A stretch of 64,000 nt of DNA. Origin: Aestuariibacter sp. (lineage in GTDB: Bacteria > Pseudomonadota > Gammaproteobacteria > Enterobacterales > Alteromonadaceae). The notes below the pieces were generated by a model. It had not been told where the DNA came from and made no database searches. It saw nothing but the letters and a program-made list of their open reading frames with translations. Below, piece by piece: positions 21,981 to 31,076 of the stretch; position 1 is the stretch's first letter, and every line of letters starts with the position of its first letter. A program made the translations under genes and the position numbers. The DNA lies in assembly GCA_017794925.1 (NCBI GenBank), contig CP051238.1:3400346-3464345 (forward strand), given 5' to 3'.

Positions 21981-22900
21981 TGCAAAGGTTTACGTCTGTT
22001 TGTTTATGGGCTTTGTTGATGACCGGGCTTACAGCCTGTCAGGCACCGTCACGCTACACCCGTGCCGTTGATTCTGCACCGGACTATGAATACAACGAGC
22101 CTGATATGCTCGATGCAGAACCCCGTTACGAACCTTACAGAGAACAAAATAGCCTGCCCTACGAAGTCTTTGGCAAGCACTACAGGCCACTGACAACGGG
22201 CAAAGGGTATGTGCAAACAGGGAACGCGTCCTGGTACGGTCAAAAATTCCATGGACACCTGACCTCAAACGGCGAAATCTACGACATGTTCGGTATGACA
22301 GCCGCCCACAAAACATTGCCTTTGCCCTCTTACGTGCGGGTAACTAATCTGGAAAACCAACAAAGCGCCATCGTCAGAGTCAATGACCGGGGGCCGTTTC
22401 ATTCAGACCGTATTATCGACTTGTCTTATGCCGCAGCCAAAAAACTGGGGTTTCATGATGTTGGCACCACCAGTGTTAAATTAGAAGTTATCCATGTTGA
22501 TAAAAACGATATGGTCACCGTTGGTAACGAAGCGCCAGTTCCCTATGCCTTGTATGCAGGGCAATTACCCGCAGAATCCGAACTTCAAACAGCAAGTGCA
22601 GTCCTTGATGAATCAGAACAGTCCGATGAACTCAATGGCGCGCAAACCGACACATCAGTGCTAACGGCAATGAAAGGCTATTATATTCAGGTTGCCGCAT
22701 TATCTGATGCACAGCGCGCCAAGCAGCTATCTGATGGCTTATCCAATCTTTATCAGGTGCCAGCAGAAATACCCCTTATTGATGACATTTACCGTTTACG
22801 ATTGGGGCCGCTTACCGATCGTTTCCAGCTAAAAATGTTGTTAGATGAGCTTAAGAAAAATGGTTATCCCGGCGCATATACTATTGAAGCAACGCTCTAG
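21980..22900 (+). CDS. rlpA: Septal ring lytic transglycosylase RlpA (lipoprotein, SPOR domain)
   Basis: A 306-residue lipoprotein with lipobox LTAC (Cys20). A double-psi beta-barrel domain follows (GNASWYGQKFHGHLTSNGE, then VRVNDRGPFHSDRIIDLSYAA) with the catalytic Glu/Asp pattern. The C-terminal SPOR domain (GYYIQVAALSDAQRAKQL onwards) binds denuded septal glycan. It begins inside the last codon of mrdB, so it belongs to the elongation operon although RlpA homologues act at septa. Confidence 0.94.
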   Translation: MQRFTSVCLWALLMTGLTACQAPSRYTRAVDSAPDYEYNEPDMLDAEPRYEPYREQNSLPYEVFGKHYRPLTTGKGYVQTGNASWYGQKFHGHLTSNGEIYDMFGMTAAHKTLPLPSYVRVTNLENQQSAIVRVNDRGPFHSDRIIDLSYAAAKKLGFHDVGTTSVKLEVIHVDKNDMVTVGNEAPVPYALYAGQLPAESELQTASAVLDESEQSDELNGAQTDTSVLTAMKGYYIQVAALSDAQRAKQLSDGLSNLYQVPAEIPLIDDIYRLRLGPLTDRFQLKMLLDELKKNGYPGAYTIEATL

Positions 22901-23047
22901 CAGCTCTTTATTTGTGCGTAATACCTGTTTCATAGTGCATTAAGGTTAATTAAACTTTTTTCGCTTGCCCTAGTCCAACACCCTGGCATACGTTAAAATG
23001 CCTGAGTTAATAACAGTCTTCATTTCCAAACCAAAAACGGTAACACC

Positions 23048-24232
23048 ATGCATAATAAAATAAAGCGCGCTAAACCGTCTTTCTTGTCATCGATGTTGAT
23101 GGCACTGAGTCTCTTTGCCTGTCATGCTGCTTCTGCAGCTGTTGTGATCCCTCCAGCCCCCAGTGTGGCCGCCTCAGGTTTTATCCTGATGGACTATGAA
23201 ACCGGTCACATCATTGCGGATCAAAACGCAGATATGCAACTGGCACCTGCCAGCTTAACCAAAATAATGACTGTTTATGTCATTGGAAAAGAGCTCCAGG
23301 CCGGTAATATCAGCCTGGATGACGAAGTTAAGATCTCTGAAAACGCATGGGCTAAGAATTTCCCGGACTCTTCCAAAATGTTTATCGAAGTCGGTACCAG
23401 CGTAAAAGTGCGGGATTTATTGCGCGGTATTATCGTGCAATCTGGCAACGATGCCTGCGTTGCCATGGCCGAGCACATTGCCGGCTCTGAAAGTGCATTT
23501 GCCAGCATGATGAATGCACATGCTGCTAATTTGGGCATGACAGCCAGCCATTTTGTAAATAGCCACGGATTACATGACGCCGACCATTATACTTCGCCTC
23601 GCGACATGGCGACCCTGTCTCGCGCTCTGATTGAAGAAACACCGGACATGTATGCTATTTATAGTGAAAAAGAATTTACCTATAACGGCATTAAACAGTA
23701 CAACCGTAACAGTTTACTGTGGGACAAAAGCCTCAATGTAGACGGCATTAAAACCGGCCATACCTCTGATGCGGGATACAGCCTTATTACGTCAGCTTAT
23801 CAGGGAGATATGCGTCTGGTTTCTGTTGTTATGGGAACTGACAGTGAGCGCGCGCGTAAGGTAGAAAACAAAAAACTGCTGCGCTATGGCTTCCGTTTCT
23901 ACGAAACGGTCACTCCGTATCAGGCAGGTGAGAGTTTTGTCGCACACCGTATTTTCATGGGTGACCGCGATACCGTTGATTTGGGCATTAACCAATCGAC
24001 CCCTATCACCATTCCTCGTGGTCAGGTAGAAAACCTGAAAGCGAACTTTGAACTGGACCGTAAACTGGAAGCGCCTTTGGCTAAAGGAGAAGTTGTTGGC
24101 AAGCTTTTCATTCAGTTAGACGGCGAAGATGTTGCTGAATACCCACTGGTTACTCTGCATGAAGTCAAAGAAGGTGGCCTGTTTGATCGCATGATGGATT
24201 ATGTATCTCTAAAACTGGGATTAGACGACTAG
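23048..24232 (+). CDS. dacA: D-alanyl-D-alanine carboxypeptidase (PBP5/6 type)
   Basis: A 394-residue periplasmic enzyme trimming pentapeptide side chains. It has a signal peptide ending near residue 30 (CHAASA), SxxK in PASLTKIMTVY, SxN in QSGNDACVAMAEH, KTG in DGIKTGHTSDAG, and a C-terminal beta-rich domain ending in an amphipathic helix (GLFDRMMDYVSLKLGL) that tethers it to the inner membrane. The 147-base gap upstream suggests a separate promoter from the mrd genes. Confidence 0.96.
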   Translation: MHNKIKRAKPSFLSSMLMALSLFACHAASAAVVIPPAPSVAASGFILMDYETGHIIADQNADMQLAPASLTKIMTVYVIGKELQAGNISLDDEVKISENAWAKNFPDSSKMFIEVGTSVKVRDLLRGIIVQSGNDACVAMAEHIAGSESAFASMMNAHAANLGMTASHFVNSHGLHDADHYTSPRDMATLSRALIEETPDMYAIYSEKEFTYNGIKQYNRNSLLWDKSLNVDGIKTGHTSDAGYSLITSAYQGDMRLVSVVMGTDSERARKVENKKLLRYGFRFYETVTPYQAGESFVAHRIFMGDRDTVDLGINQSTPITIPRGQVENLKANFELDRKLEAPLAKGEVVGKLFIQLDGEDVAEYPLVTLHEVKEGGLFDRMMDYVSLKLGLDD

Positions 24233-24266
24233 CTGTCTCCTCTCCTCTTCTTATTAATTTACACCC

Positions 24267-24291
24267 CGGCGTGCGGATTTTACGCACGCCG
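24267..24291 (+). other. Strong hairpin in the dacA-ybeD gap without a T tract
   Basis: Nine-base-pair stem CGGCGTGCG/CGCACGCCG with a seven-base loop. It is followed by TATCTGGTC rather than a T run, so it is not a classic terminator. It could be a weak terminator, an mRNA stabiliser for dacA or a processing site. Confidence 0.45.
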
Positions 24292-24354
24292 TATCTGGTC
24301 TCCCGCCTTCCAAATTGATACAATTCGATGGTTTTCACTTTTGAGGTATACGTC

Positions 24355-24618
24355 ATGGACACTCGCTTCGACGAATTGTTAGATTTCCCAACAGTTCAGA
24401 CGTTTAAAGTTATGGGCGTGGCCCACGAAGATTTGCCAGGTCACGTAATTGAATGCTTGCAACAACACGCTCCAGGCGATTATGCGCCTACGGTTAAACC
24501 AAGCTCTAAGGGTAATTATCACTCGGTATCTGTACGAGTCACCTGTACCAGCAAAGAGCACATGGAAACCTTGTATAAAGAATTAGCAAAACTGGAACTG
24601 GTAAGGGTTGTTCTTTAA
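24355..24618 (+). CDS. ybeD: YbeD family (DUF493) protein
   Basis: An 87-residue protein with an ACT-like fold: [20 protein letters not shown], then [20 protein letters not shown] and [12 protein letters not shown]. The ATG at 24355 is chosen because the family starts [12 protein letters not shown] and a GAGG lies nine bases upstream. It always stands between dacA and lipB in this lineage; the function is unproven. It ends three bases before lipB. Confidence 0.92.
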   Translation: MDTRFDELLDFPTVQTFKVMGVAHEDLPGHVIECLQQHAPGDYAPTVKPSSKGNYHSVSVRVTCTSKEHMETLYKELAKLELVRVVL

Positions 24619-24621
24619 GCG

Positions 24622-25272
24622 ATGAGCACCGACACTGTGATCATTCGCGAACTTGGCCGTCAATCCTACGAACCGGTCTGGCAACGCATGCAGGCGTTTA
24701 CAGATAATCGTGATGACCATGCACAGGATGAAATTTGGTTAGTTGAACACGACCCGGTTTTTACCCAAGGACAGGCAGGTAAAGCTGAACACGTCCTTAT
24801 GCCAGGTGATATCCCGGTTGTTCAGGTAGATCGTGGTGGCCAGGTAACCTATCACGGACCGGGTCAGCAAGTCGTTTATCTAATGCTCAACGTGCGTCGC
24901 CGAAAGTTAGGCGTAAGAACGTTAGTCACGGCTATGGAAAATGCCGTAGTAAGCAGTTTGGGCGAATACGGTATTACCGCGAATGCACGTCCTGACGCCC
25001 CCGGTGTGTATGTCGACGGTAAAAAAGTCTGTTCACTGGGATTACGCATTCGCCGAGGCTGTTCGTTCCATGGCCTGGCGCTGAATGTAAATATGGATTT
25101 AGCCCCATTTCTTCGTATCAACCCGTGTGGCTATGCGGGTATGGAAATGACAGATTGCGCCAAACTGGGTGGTCCTCAGACACTGGAAGAGGCTGGTTCA
25201 GTATTGATCAAACACTTACTGGCTGAATTAGCCATTGAGAATACACATACAATAGAAGGCTTTAATGAGTAA
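24622..25272 (+). CDS. lipB: Octanoyl-[ACP]:protein N-octanoyltransferase LipB
   Basis: A 216-residue enzyme moving octanoate from ACP to lipoyl domains. It contains [19 protein letters not shown] near residue 74, [17 protein letters not shown], and [20 protein letters not shown] with the catalytic Cys. Length is normal. It overlaps lipA by eight bases, so the two lipoate-synthesis steps are co-expressed. Confidence 0.96.
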   Translation: MSTDTVIIRELGRQSYEPVWQRMQAFTDNRDDHAQDEIWLVEHDPVFTQGQAGKAEHVLMPGDIPVVQVDRGGQVTYHGPGQQVVYLMLNVRRRKLGVRTLVTAMENAVVSSLGEYGITANARPDAPGVYVDGKKVCSLGLRIRRGCSFHGLALNVNMDLAPFLRINPCGYAGMEMTDCAKLGGPQTLEEAGSVLIKHLLAELAIENTHTIEGFNE

Positions 25273-26227
25273 CGTAAAAGCAAAAGCCGGAGTTAAGCTC
25301 CGTGATGATCAGAAAGTCAAACACATTCCGGTAACCATCATTCCGACTGAAAAGGAAGAGATGTTACGCAAGCCAGAGTGGATTAAGATCAAGCTGCCAC
25401 GTACTACTGATAAAATCGACCACATCAAACAAACGCTGCGGAAAAACAATCTTCATTCTGTTTGTGAAGAAGCAAGTTGCCCTAATCTGGCCGAGTGTTT
25501 TAATCATGGTACAGCGACGTTCATGATTCTGGGTGATATTTGTACCCGACGCTGCCCTTTCTGCGATGTCGCACACGGCAAGCCGTTACCACCTAGCGCG
25601 GAAGAGCCATTAAAGCTAGCGACCACGATCAAAGAGATGAATCTTAAATACGTGGTGATCACCTCGGTAGACCGCGATGACCTGAGGGACGGCGGCGCTC
25701 AGCATTTTGTGGACTGCATTAATGCCATTCGTGAGCACAGCCCATCGACAACAATTGAAGTGTTGGTCCCGGATTTCCGCGGACGTATGGACCGCGCACT
25801 GGAAATCTTTAAAGCCGGTCCCCCGGATGTGTTTAATCACAACCTGGAAACGATTCCTCGCTTGTACCGTGAATGTCGCCCTGGGGCTAACTACCAGTGG
25901 TCGCTGGACTTACTGAAGAAGTTTAAAGCACAGCACCCTTCTATCCCGACTAAGTCTGGGTTGATGATGGGTATGGGTGAGAGCAAGGAAGAAATTGCAG
26001 AAGTATTAAAAGACCTTCGTGCGCATGATGTAAATATGTTAACACTAGGCCAGTATCTGCAGCCAAGTCGACATCACTTCCCTGTAAAACGCTACGTTCA
26101 CCCCAATGAGTTTGATGAATTGGGTGATTTGGCTAAAGAAATTGGTTTTACGCACGCGGCCTGTGGCCCCATGGTTCGTTCTAGCTACCACGCTGATCGC
26201 CAGGCTGCCGGCGAAGAAATTAAGTAA
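25265..26227 (+). CDS. lipA: Lipoyl synthase LipA
   Basis: A 320-residue radical-SAM enzyme inserting two sulfurs into octanoyl groups. The auxiliary cluster motif [13 protein letters not shown] and the radical-SAM motif [10 protein letters not shown] are both intact; the C-terminal Ser of the RSSYHADR motif ligates the auxiliary cluster. It ends convergently with the GGDEF gene, overlapping its last eight bases. Confidence 0.97.
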   Translation: MSNVKAKAGVKLRDDQKVKHIPVTIIPTEKEEMLRKPEWIKIKLPRTTDKIDHIKQTLRKNNLHSVCEEASCPNLAECFNHGTATFMILGDICTRRCPFCDVAHGKPLPPSAEEPLKLATTIKEMNLKYVVITSVDRDDLRDGGAQHFVDCINAIREHSPSTTIEVLVPDFRGRMDRALEIFKAGPPDVFNHNLETIPRLYRECRPGANYQWSLDLLKKFKAQHPSIPTKSGLMMGMGESKEEIAEVLKDLRAHDVNMLTLGQYLQPSRHHFPVKRYVHPNEFDELGDLAKEIGFTHAACGPMVRSSYHADRQAAGEEIK

Positions 26228-27989
26228 GCACTTCCGAAGCAGGTTGATACACAACAACCTGCTTTTTACCTGCTTTCTTAGCCTGGTACATAGCTTCATC
26301 AGACGCAACCAATAACGCTGATACCGTTCTGTTAGTACAACGTGTATCACTCACACCAAAACTCGCTGACACTTTCCTGCCATCCAGGCGACCAATTGTA
26401 TTGATAAGATTAAATTGCTGCTGGATTTGATTGGCATACTCCTTAGCCTGCTCAGCAGACGTATTGACCAGGAAAAGCGCAATTTCCTCACCGCCAATTC
26501 GTGCCACACTCAACACCGAAGGTGTCTTTAAGTCCATAATTACCTGACTTACCTGCTTAAGTACCCAGTCACCATTCTGGTGACCAAATCCGTCGTTAAT
26601 CCATTTCAGATTATCCATATCCAACAGGATCAGGCTACAAGTCGCTTGTTGTGTGTCATCGCTCAGATACGCAGACACCTCATTTTGGAAACAGCGACGA
26701 TTAGCAAGGCCAGTAAGTGAATCTGTATTTGCTATTTTTTCCAGTATTTTTCTTTGCTTCTGATGCCGGTATAAACTCAGGAGTACTAAAAGGATTAATG
26801 ATGCAGAGAGTATTACAACAAGATAAGTATTAAGCATGCGCTGGTGACTGACGGCCATCTCGCGTTCAAGTAAATCATTTTGTTGACCCAACCTCTGCAT
26901 TTCGCGTTCTGAGGCTGCAAGGCTGAATTCAGCCTGAGCAATAGCAAAGCGTTTTGTTAATGCACTTTTCTGTTCCTGGCGTCTGAGATCACTCACTACA
27001 CGCAACCAGTGATACGCTTCAGCGTAATTATGATTGTTGACAGCTAACTCTGATTTTAACTGGCTTGCCTTAAGGTATCCTTCCAGGTAATCAGGTAACA
27101 GTGGGTTGGTAACCAGCTCATTGACTATCCCTTCTGCTTCTTTGTAACGTTGCTGTTCAAACAAGGCTCTCGAATAGTTATTTTGAAGCGCAGCAAATAA
27201 ATGGTAGTAGTTTAAACGGCTTACAATATTCTGGTGGCTCTTTACGAACTCAACGGTTTGAGCATAGTCTTCGCGATCATTAAGATAATCGGTCCAGCTG
27301 ACCAGGTAATCTATGGTGTAAACACTGGGAGGGAGTCCGTCGCAGACATTCTTTAACTTCTGTAGCCAGGAGTTATCAATACTTTCGGGGTTCAATCCTT
27401 TTTTTGAAATCATCTCGTAGGAGGTAAAGCGGCAGTTAAGTACCTCTGACATTGCTTCCGGATAACTTCGTGCGTCTAAGACCAATTGCAACGCATCCTC
27501 GAATAACTCAAGGTGCAAATAAAAAAATACCTGACCGATTCGCGCAGTGTACCAATCATTGTCTCTCGGCCTGTTTTTTTGAATTTTGATCAATTCATTG
27601 ACCAGTATTACGCCCTTTTCCCACTCCTTTAATCCAGCATACAGACTAATAAGCGTTGCTCGTGACCGCAAAGCCAGTTTACCTTCAGTGTGACGAACAG
27701 TAATCGCTTCTATCAATTCTGCAGCTCGCGTAATGTCTGAGGCCATCGCGATGTGAAAAGCTTCCAGATAGGAGAGGTAATCATTTTCGTAAGACGTTAA
27801 CGCATAGCGACGCGCTTTTTTTAACAGCGCCATTGAAGACTGTCTGTCACTGACCCGCAACGCGTCAGCCTGCTCAATAAGTTCGGCGGCCCCTTGCGCA
27901 AAACACCAGGAACAAACGAAGATTTGTGAAAATACCAGAACCATGACCAAAAACCGTCTGCTAACGATTTTTGTACCTGCGATGAACAC
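26220..27989 (-). CDS. TPR-sensor diguanylate cyclase-like protein (GGEEI variant)
   Basis: A 589-residue protein with a signal-type N terminus (hydrophobic to CSWCFAQG near 32), a long helical TPR-like sensor region (about 35-360), one membrane helix near 395-412 ([20 protein letters not shown]), then a cytoplasmic GGDEF domain. The domain starts [14 protein letters not shown] and contains [20 protein letters not shown]. The signature is GGEEI (499-503), with Ile in place of the usual Phe. No RxxD inhibitory site lies upstream. It resembles the adjacent protein closely enough in layout to be a tandem duplicate. It ends inside the lipA stop region. Confidence 0.85.
   Translation of the reverse strand: MFIAGTKIVSRRFLVMVLVFSQIFVCSWCFAQGAAELIEQADALRVSDRQSSMALLKKARRYALTSYENDYLSYLEAFHIAMASDITRAAELIEAITVRHTEGKLALRSRATLISLYAGLKEWEKGVILVNELIKIQKNRPRDNDWYTARIGQVFFYLHLELFEDALQLVLDARSYPEAMSEVLNCRFTSYEMISKKGLNPESIDNSWLQKLKNVCDGLPPSVYTIDYLVSWTDYLNDREDYAQTVEFVKSHQNIVSRLNYYHLFAALQNNYSRALFEQQRYKEAEGIVNELVTNPLLPDYLEGYLKASQLKSELAVNNHNYAEAYHWLRVVSDLRRQEQKSALTKRFAIAQAEFSLAASEREMQRLGQQNDLLEREMAVSHQRMLNTYLVVILSASLILLVLLSLYRHQKQRKILEKIANTDSLTGLANRRCFQNEVSAYLSDDTQQATCSLILLDMDNLKWINDGFGHQNGDWVLKQVSQVIMDLKTPSVLSVARIGGEEIALFLVNTSAEQAKEYANQIQQQFNLINTIGRLDGRKVSASFGVSDTRCTNRTVSALLVASDEAMYQAKKAGKKQVVVYQPASEVLT
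26238..26267 (+). terminator. lipA terminator embedded in the 3' end of the opposing GGDEF gene
   Basis: Nine-base-pair stem AGCAGGTTG/CAACCTGCT (26238-26246 and 26255-26263), an eight-base loop and five T. It lies just after the lipA stop but within the coding sequence of the convergent GGDEF gene. Confidence 0.7.
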
Positions 27990-28088
27990 TACTACCTCTC
28001 AAAAACACTGCGAACCGATTTCAGCGTCCTGATGATTGTGCATTCCGTAGCGTCGATTTGGGAAAGTGATTGTATGTTATTTAGTTAC

Positions 28089-29831
28089 TTATGACGACAT
28101 GCTGGCGGAGTATTCGTAAACTCTGTTACGTCCATAATGCTTCGATTGATACAAAGCTAAATCCGCTGCGGCATATAAATTGTCAAGCTTATAACCAGCG
28201 TGGGAACTACACCCAACTCCTGCACTCACCGTCAATTTAAAATTATAGCCCGACTGACTCGTATCGATATTTTCGATAGCATGTCGACATTCCTCTGCGA
28301 TACGCATACCAACGGAGCTATCCTGCACAATGAGTGCGATTCCAAACTCTTCCCCCCCAAGACGCCCGACAATAGCACTTTCACTAACGACATCAGATAT
28401 CGTTTTTGCTACCTGAATAAGCGCCCAATCGCCAACCTGGTGACCAAATGAATCATTAATATTCTTAAAATGGTCTAAATCCAATAAAATTAACGATAAA
28501 GCATTGTTTTGTTTCTGTGCCTGACTCAGCAAACTTTCAACACTCTCAGTAAAAAAGCCTCTGTTGGCAATCTTTGTTAACCCGTCAGTATGAGCAAAGT
28601 AGCGAAGCTTTTCCTGAACTTTTCTGCTGCGAAAAGACCAGAACAGTAATGTTGCCAGTAAAAGTGAGACCAATGACAAGGCAAGTAATGAATTTTCCAA
28701 TTGCTCGGTAGTCAGTTGAGACTCGGTTTTTAATAAGTCGTTCTGTTTGTCGAGTAATTCTATTTGACTTTGTTTTGCATCAACCTCAAACCACGCTTTC
28801 TGAATGGCCATTTCGTTCGCCAGTTTGGTTTCAAACATGGCTTTTTCCAGGGCTAGCTTTTCATTCAGATAATAATAGGCTTGCTCAAAATCCTTTTTTA
28901 CTTCAGCCAGTTGACGTAACACCCCATACATAGAGATCTTGGCCCCAATGAAACTGTCAATGTTACCAAATGCCAATGCCATTTCTGCGTACCGCTGCGC
29001 TTCGTCGTATTGCTTTAACGCAACATGCACGGTAGCGAATTGGTTGTAGATTTCAATTAACTGGGAGTCCTGACGAAATTTTTCAGCCTGAGAGAGCGTT
29101 AGTTGCAGAACATTTAACGCTTCTTGAAAGCGATTCTGTTGTTTGAGCCAATTGACTTTCCATACTTCTATATTGATCAGTTCATAGTCCAATTTAGCAT
29201 CATTACACAGTGTTTCAGCATCGGTAAATTCTGAAAGCGAGACACTATCGAGGGTCAATTGGGTTGACGCCGAAATTTTAACCGAAGCAGCCAAACAACG
29301 GTTATGCGCATCGGCATCTGGCATAGACAAAACACGTTCACTGAAATGCAATGCGGTTTCAGGTTGATTGATTTGACGGTATAACAATGCAAGGCTAACA
29401 AATGCCCCAGGGCGATAATTTGATTCGGGGTTTTCCTGCAAAAGTGCTAATAATTCTTCAACACGGTGAAAGCCTTCCTGCCACTGTTTTTTGGCACCTA
29501 ACAGGTTAATCATCGAGCCAAGAGTACGAATACGAATGTCAGCGCTTTGCGTTACCTCGAGAAGGACATTATAACGAGCGATTACAGCATCAAGGTCGCC
29601 ATCGAATGTTAAAAAGTAAGCATCGAGATATTGATAGTATTCTCTTTGTTCAGAGCTCAACGCATTAACAGGTATAGCAGCCAAGCGCGCACGGCTTTCC
29701 ACAGGACTGGATAGGCGGGCCTGATCAATTTCAGATAACTCAAAGGCATAATTTGCCTGACAAAAACCTGAAATTGCCCATGTACTTAACAGCATTACCA
29801 AAAACAATGGTAGCAAGGTGGAACGCTGCAT
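28089..29831 (-). CDS. TPR-sensor diguanylate cyclase
   Basis: A 580-residue protein with a signal peptide (MQRSTLLPLFLVMLLSTWAI, cut near CQA at 26), a periplasmic helical-repeat sensor (about 27-370, with tetratricopeptide-like units such as ALNVLQLTLSQAEKF), a membrane helix near 383-401, and a GGDEF domain. That domain begins HTDGLTKIANRGFF and contains LDLDHFKNINDSFGHQVGD and GRLGGEEFG (GGEEF 492-496), a standard active cyclase signature. No RxxD product-inhibition site is visible. It should make cyclic di-GMP in response to a periplasmic cue. It starts 21 bases after the small peptide gene and is probably in one operon with it and the borosin-type methyltransferase. Confidence 0.88.
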   Translation of the reverse strand: MQRSTLLPLFLVMLLSTWAISGFCQANYAFELSEIDQARLSSPVESRARLAAIPVNALSSEQREYYQYLDAYFLTFDGDLDAVIARYNVLLEVTQSADIRIRTLGSMINLLGAKKQWQEGFHRVEELLALLQENPESNYRPGAFVSLALLYRQINQPETALHFSERVLSMPDADAHNRCLAASVKISASTQLTLDSVSLSEFTDAETLCNDAKLDYELINIEVWKVNWLKQQNRFQEALNVLQLTLSQAEKFRQDSQLIEIYNQFATVHVALKQYDEAQRYAEMALAFGNIDSFIGAKISMYGVLRQLAEVKKDFEQAYYYLNEKLALEKAMFETKLANEMAIQKAWFEVDAKQSQIELLDKQNDLLKTESQLTTEQLENSLLALSLVSLLLATLLFWSFRSRKVQEKLRYFAHTDGLTKIANRGFFTESVESLLSQAQKQNNALSLILLDLDHFKNINDSFGHQVGDWALIQVAKTISDVVSESAIVGRLGGEEFGIALIVQDSSVGMRIAEECRHAIENIDTSQSGYNFKLTVSAGVGCSSHAGYKLDNLYAAADLALYQSKHYGRNRVYEYSASMSS

Positions 29832-29852
29832 ACTGCTAACTACTTCTCGCTC

Positions 29853-30050
29853 TTAAGAAAAGACAGATTCTTTAGGTGATTCTTCTTCGTCTGGATCATC
29901 AGGTTTAGAAATTGATAAGGTTGGCTCATTTTCAGTATCAGACATTGATGCCATTAGCGCCTCAACTTCAGCGCGGTCTTGCTCGGTTAATTGTGACAAA
30001 TCAGAAGCGGGATCGACACCAAGTTTCTCTAAGATTTGAATAGCAGTCAT
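29853..30050 (-). CDS. Candidate split-borosin precursor peptide
   Basis: A 65-residue acidic peptide. The ATG at 30050 is chosen because AGAGGTG lies about six bases upstream; an earlier ATG at 30071 has no such site. The N-terminal half looks like two short helices (TAIQILEKLG, residues 2-11, and LTEQDRAEVEALMASM, 21-36), and the rest is an unstructured Ser/Pro/Asp/Glu tail. Hydrophobic residues in the tail are few: TLSIS at 44-48 and SVF at 62-64. Known split-borosin precursors such as Shewanella SonA have a helical binding domain followed by a C-terminal core that is methylated on backbone amides. Position directly downstream of the methyltransferase and this layout suggest the same role here. 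No sequence match to SonA is claimed, and the core cannot be fixed from sequence alone. Confidence 0.6.
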   Translation of the reverse strand: MTAIQILEKLGVDPASDLSQLTEQDRAEVEALMASMSDTENEPTLSISKPDDPDEEESPKESVFS

Positions 30051-30106
30051 TCTTGCACCTCTTTTATCCATGCGGGTTTATCTTGCCTAGCAGCCTTTTT
30101 ACCACG

Positions 30107-30892
30107 CTACGCGCCAGAAATCGATTTTAATTGTTTAACTATCGCATGATTTGGCGTTAATTTATTACCCGGTGGGATCACTAACGTAGAAATCAGTGAA
30201 ACCTCTGCCTGTGGTAGCTCCTGCAAAGAAAACCAGGCTGTTTTGGGCTGTTGCGTCGGCAGAAAAGGCGACTCGTAAATCGCAATTTTATGATTAGGGG
30301 CATAATGTTCCAGCAGCATGTTCATGAGTACTGTCAGTTCTTTCGGTCCGGTTTGTCTTGGCGTCATCGACAAATCTCCGGCATGCCCCAACTGCCACAA
30401 TATTAAATAAGCTGTAGGGTCAATAACACGCTCATAAAACATAAACTGGCTGGTTTCAAAAGACTGATATCCATAGGCACCAGGATCAATACCCATATCT
30501 GCATACAAACATGCATCCGCAGAAATGCCCGGCTCCATCCAGGCTTCAAAGCCTTCCTCGCGAGCTTGTTTTATGGACGCATGGGGTACCTGAGCGAACA
30601 CCCCGGGATGACCATAAAACACGCCCACTACACGACAACCATCCCGCACAGCCTGCATCAAAGCGGCTTGCATTTCCGTATAGGTTTGCCCGCGGTCTTT
30701 GTCTTTACCGTATAAGCCTTGTAAAGAACGAACATCGGGATTCATAGTGGAAATCCACTGTTCTATGACCGGGTGACAGCTACTGAATACTACGTCTGCC
30801 TGACTAATGTGATTTCTACAGCGCTCCGACATGTGCGCTCCCAGTACCATTCCCGGCCCAACACAAACCAGGCTCCCTTGCTTTACGGCCAT
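30107..30892 (-). CDS. Borosin-type peptide alpha-N-methyltransferase (tetrapyrrole methylase fold)
   Basis: A 261-residue SAM-dependent methyltransferase of the TP-methylase superfamily. It has GSLVCVGPGM at the N terminus, YGHPGVFAQVPH near 93-104, the SAM-site MEPGISADACLYADMGIDPG, and a C-terminal STLVIPPGNKL. Four residues match the catalytic set described for the fungal borosin enzyme OphMA (Tyr66, Arg72, Tyr76, Tyr98) at identical spacing: Tyr61, Arg67, Tyr71 and Tyr93. The overall sequence also closely resembles, from memory, Shewanella SonM, which methylates backbone amides of a separate peptide. Cobalamin- or siroheme-pathway methylases lack this set, and no such genes are nearby. 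AAAGGA lies about nine bases before the ATG. Confidence 0.85.
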   Translation of the reverse strand: MAVKQGSLVCVGPGMVLGAHMSERCRNHISQADVVFSSCHPVIEQWISTMNPDVRSLQGLYGKDKDRGQTYTEMQAALMQAVRDGCRVVGVFYGHPGVFAQVPHASIKQAREEGFEAWMEPGISADACLYADMGIDPGAYGYQSFETSQFMFYERVIDPTAYLILWQLGHAGDLSMTPRQTGPKELTVLMNMLLEHYAPNHKIAIYESPFLPTQQPKTAWFSLQELPQAEVSLISTLVIPPGNKLTPNHAIVKQLKSISGA

Positions 30893-30944
30893 GAGGCATT
30901 CCTTTTATCGTTATTATTACTACACTGCGTACCATACAGGCCGC

Positions 30945-30973
30945 ATTATAATCGAGATAGCCTAATACAAATC
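30945..30973 (-). promoter_or_regulatory. Candidate promoter for the borosin-GGDEF operon
   Basis: On the minus strand a perfect TATAAT (complement of 30945-30950) stands 17 bases after a poor -35 (GATTTG), about 50 bases before the methyltransferase start. The weak -35 suggests an activator may be needed. Confidence 0.35.
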
Positions 30974-31076
30974 CTTTCGCTATTCGACCCGACAATCCGG
31001 ATTATTCACCTCCCGCTGTACCCCAGAGCTTTTAGCCTTGCTACAATGCGCGCAAAACACAAAAACGACCATCATC

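Noticed and set aside
30107..30892. Cobalamin/siroheme biosynthesis methyltransferase
   Set aside because: The fold is shared, but the borosin Tyr/Arg set is present and no corrin or heme genes are nearby.
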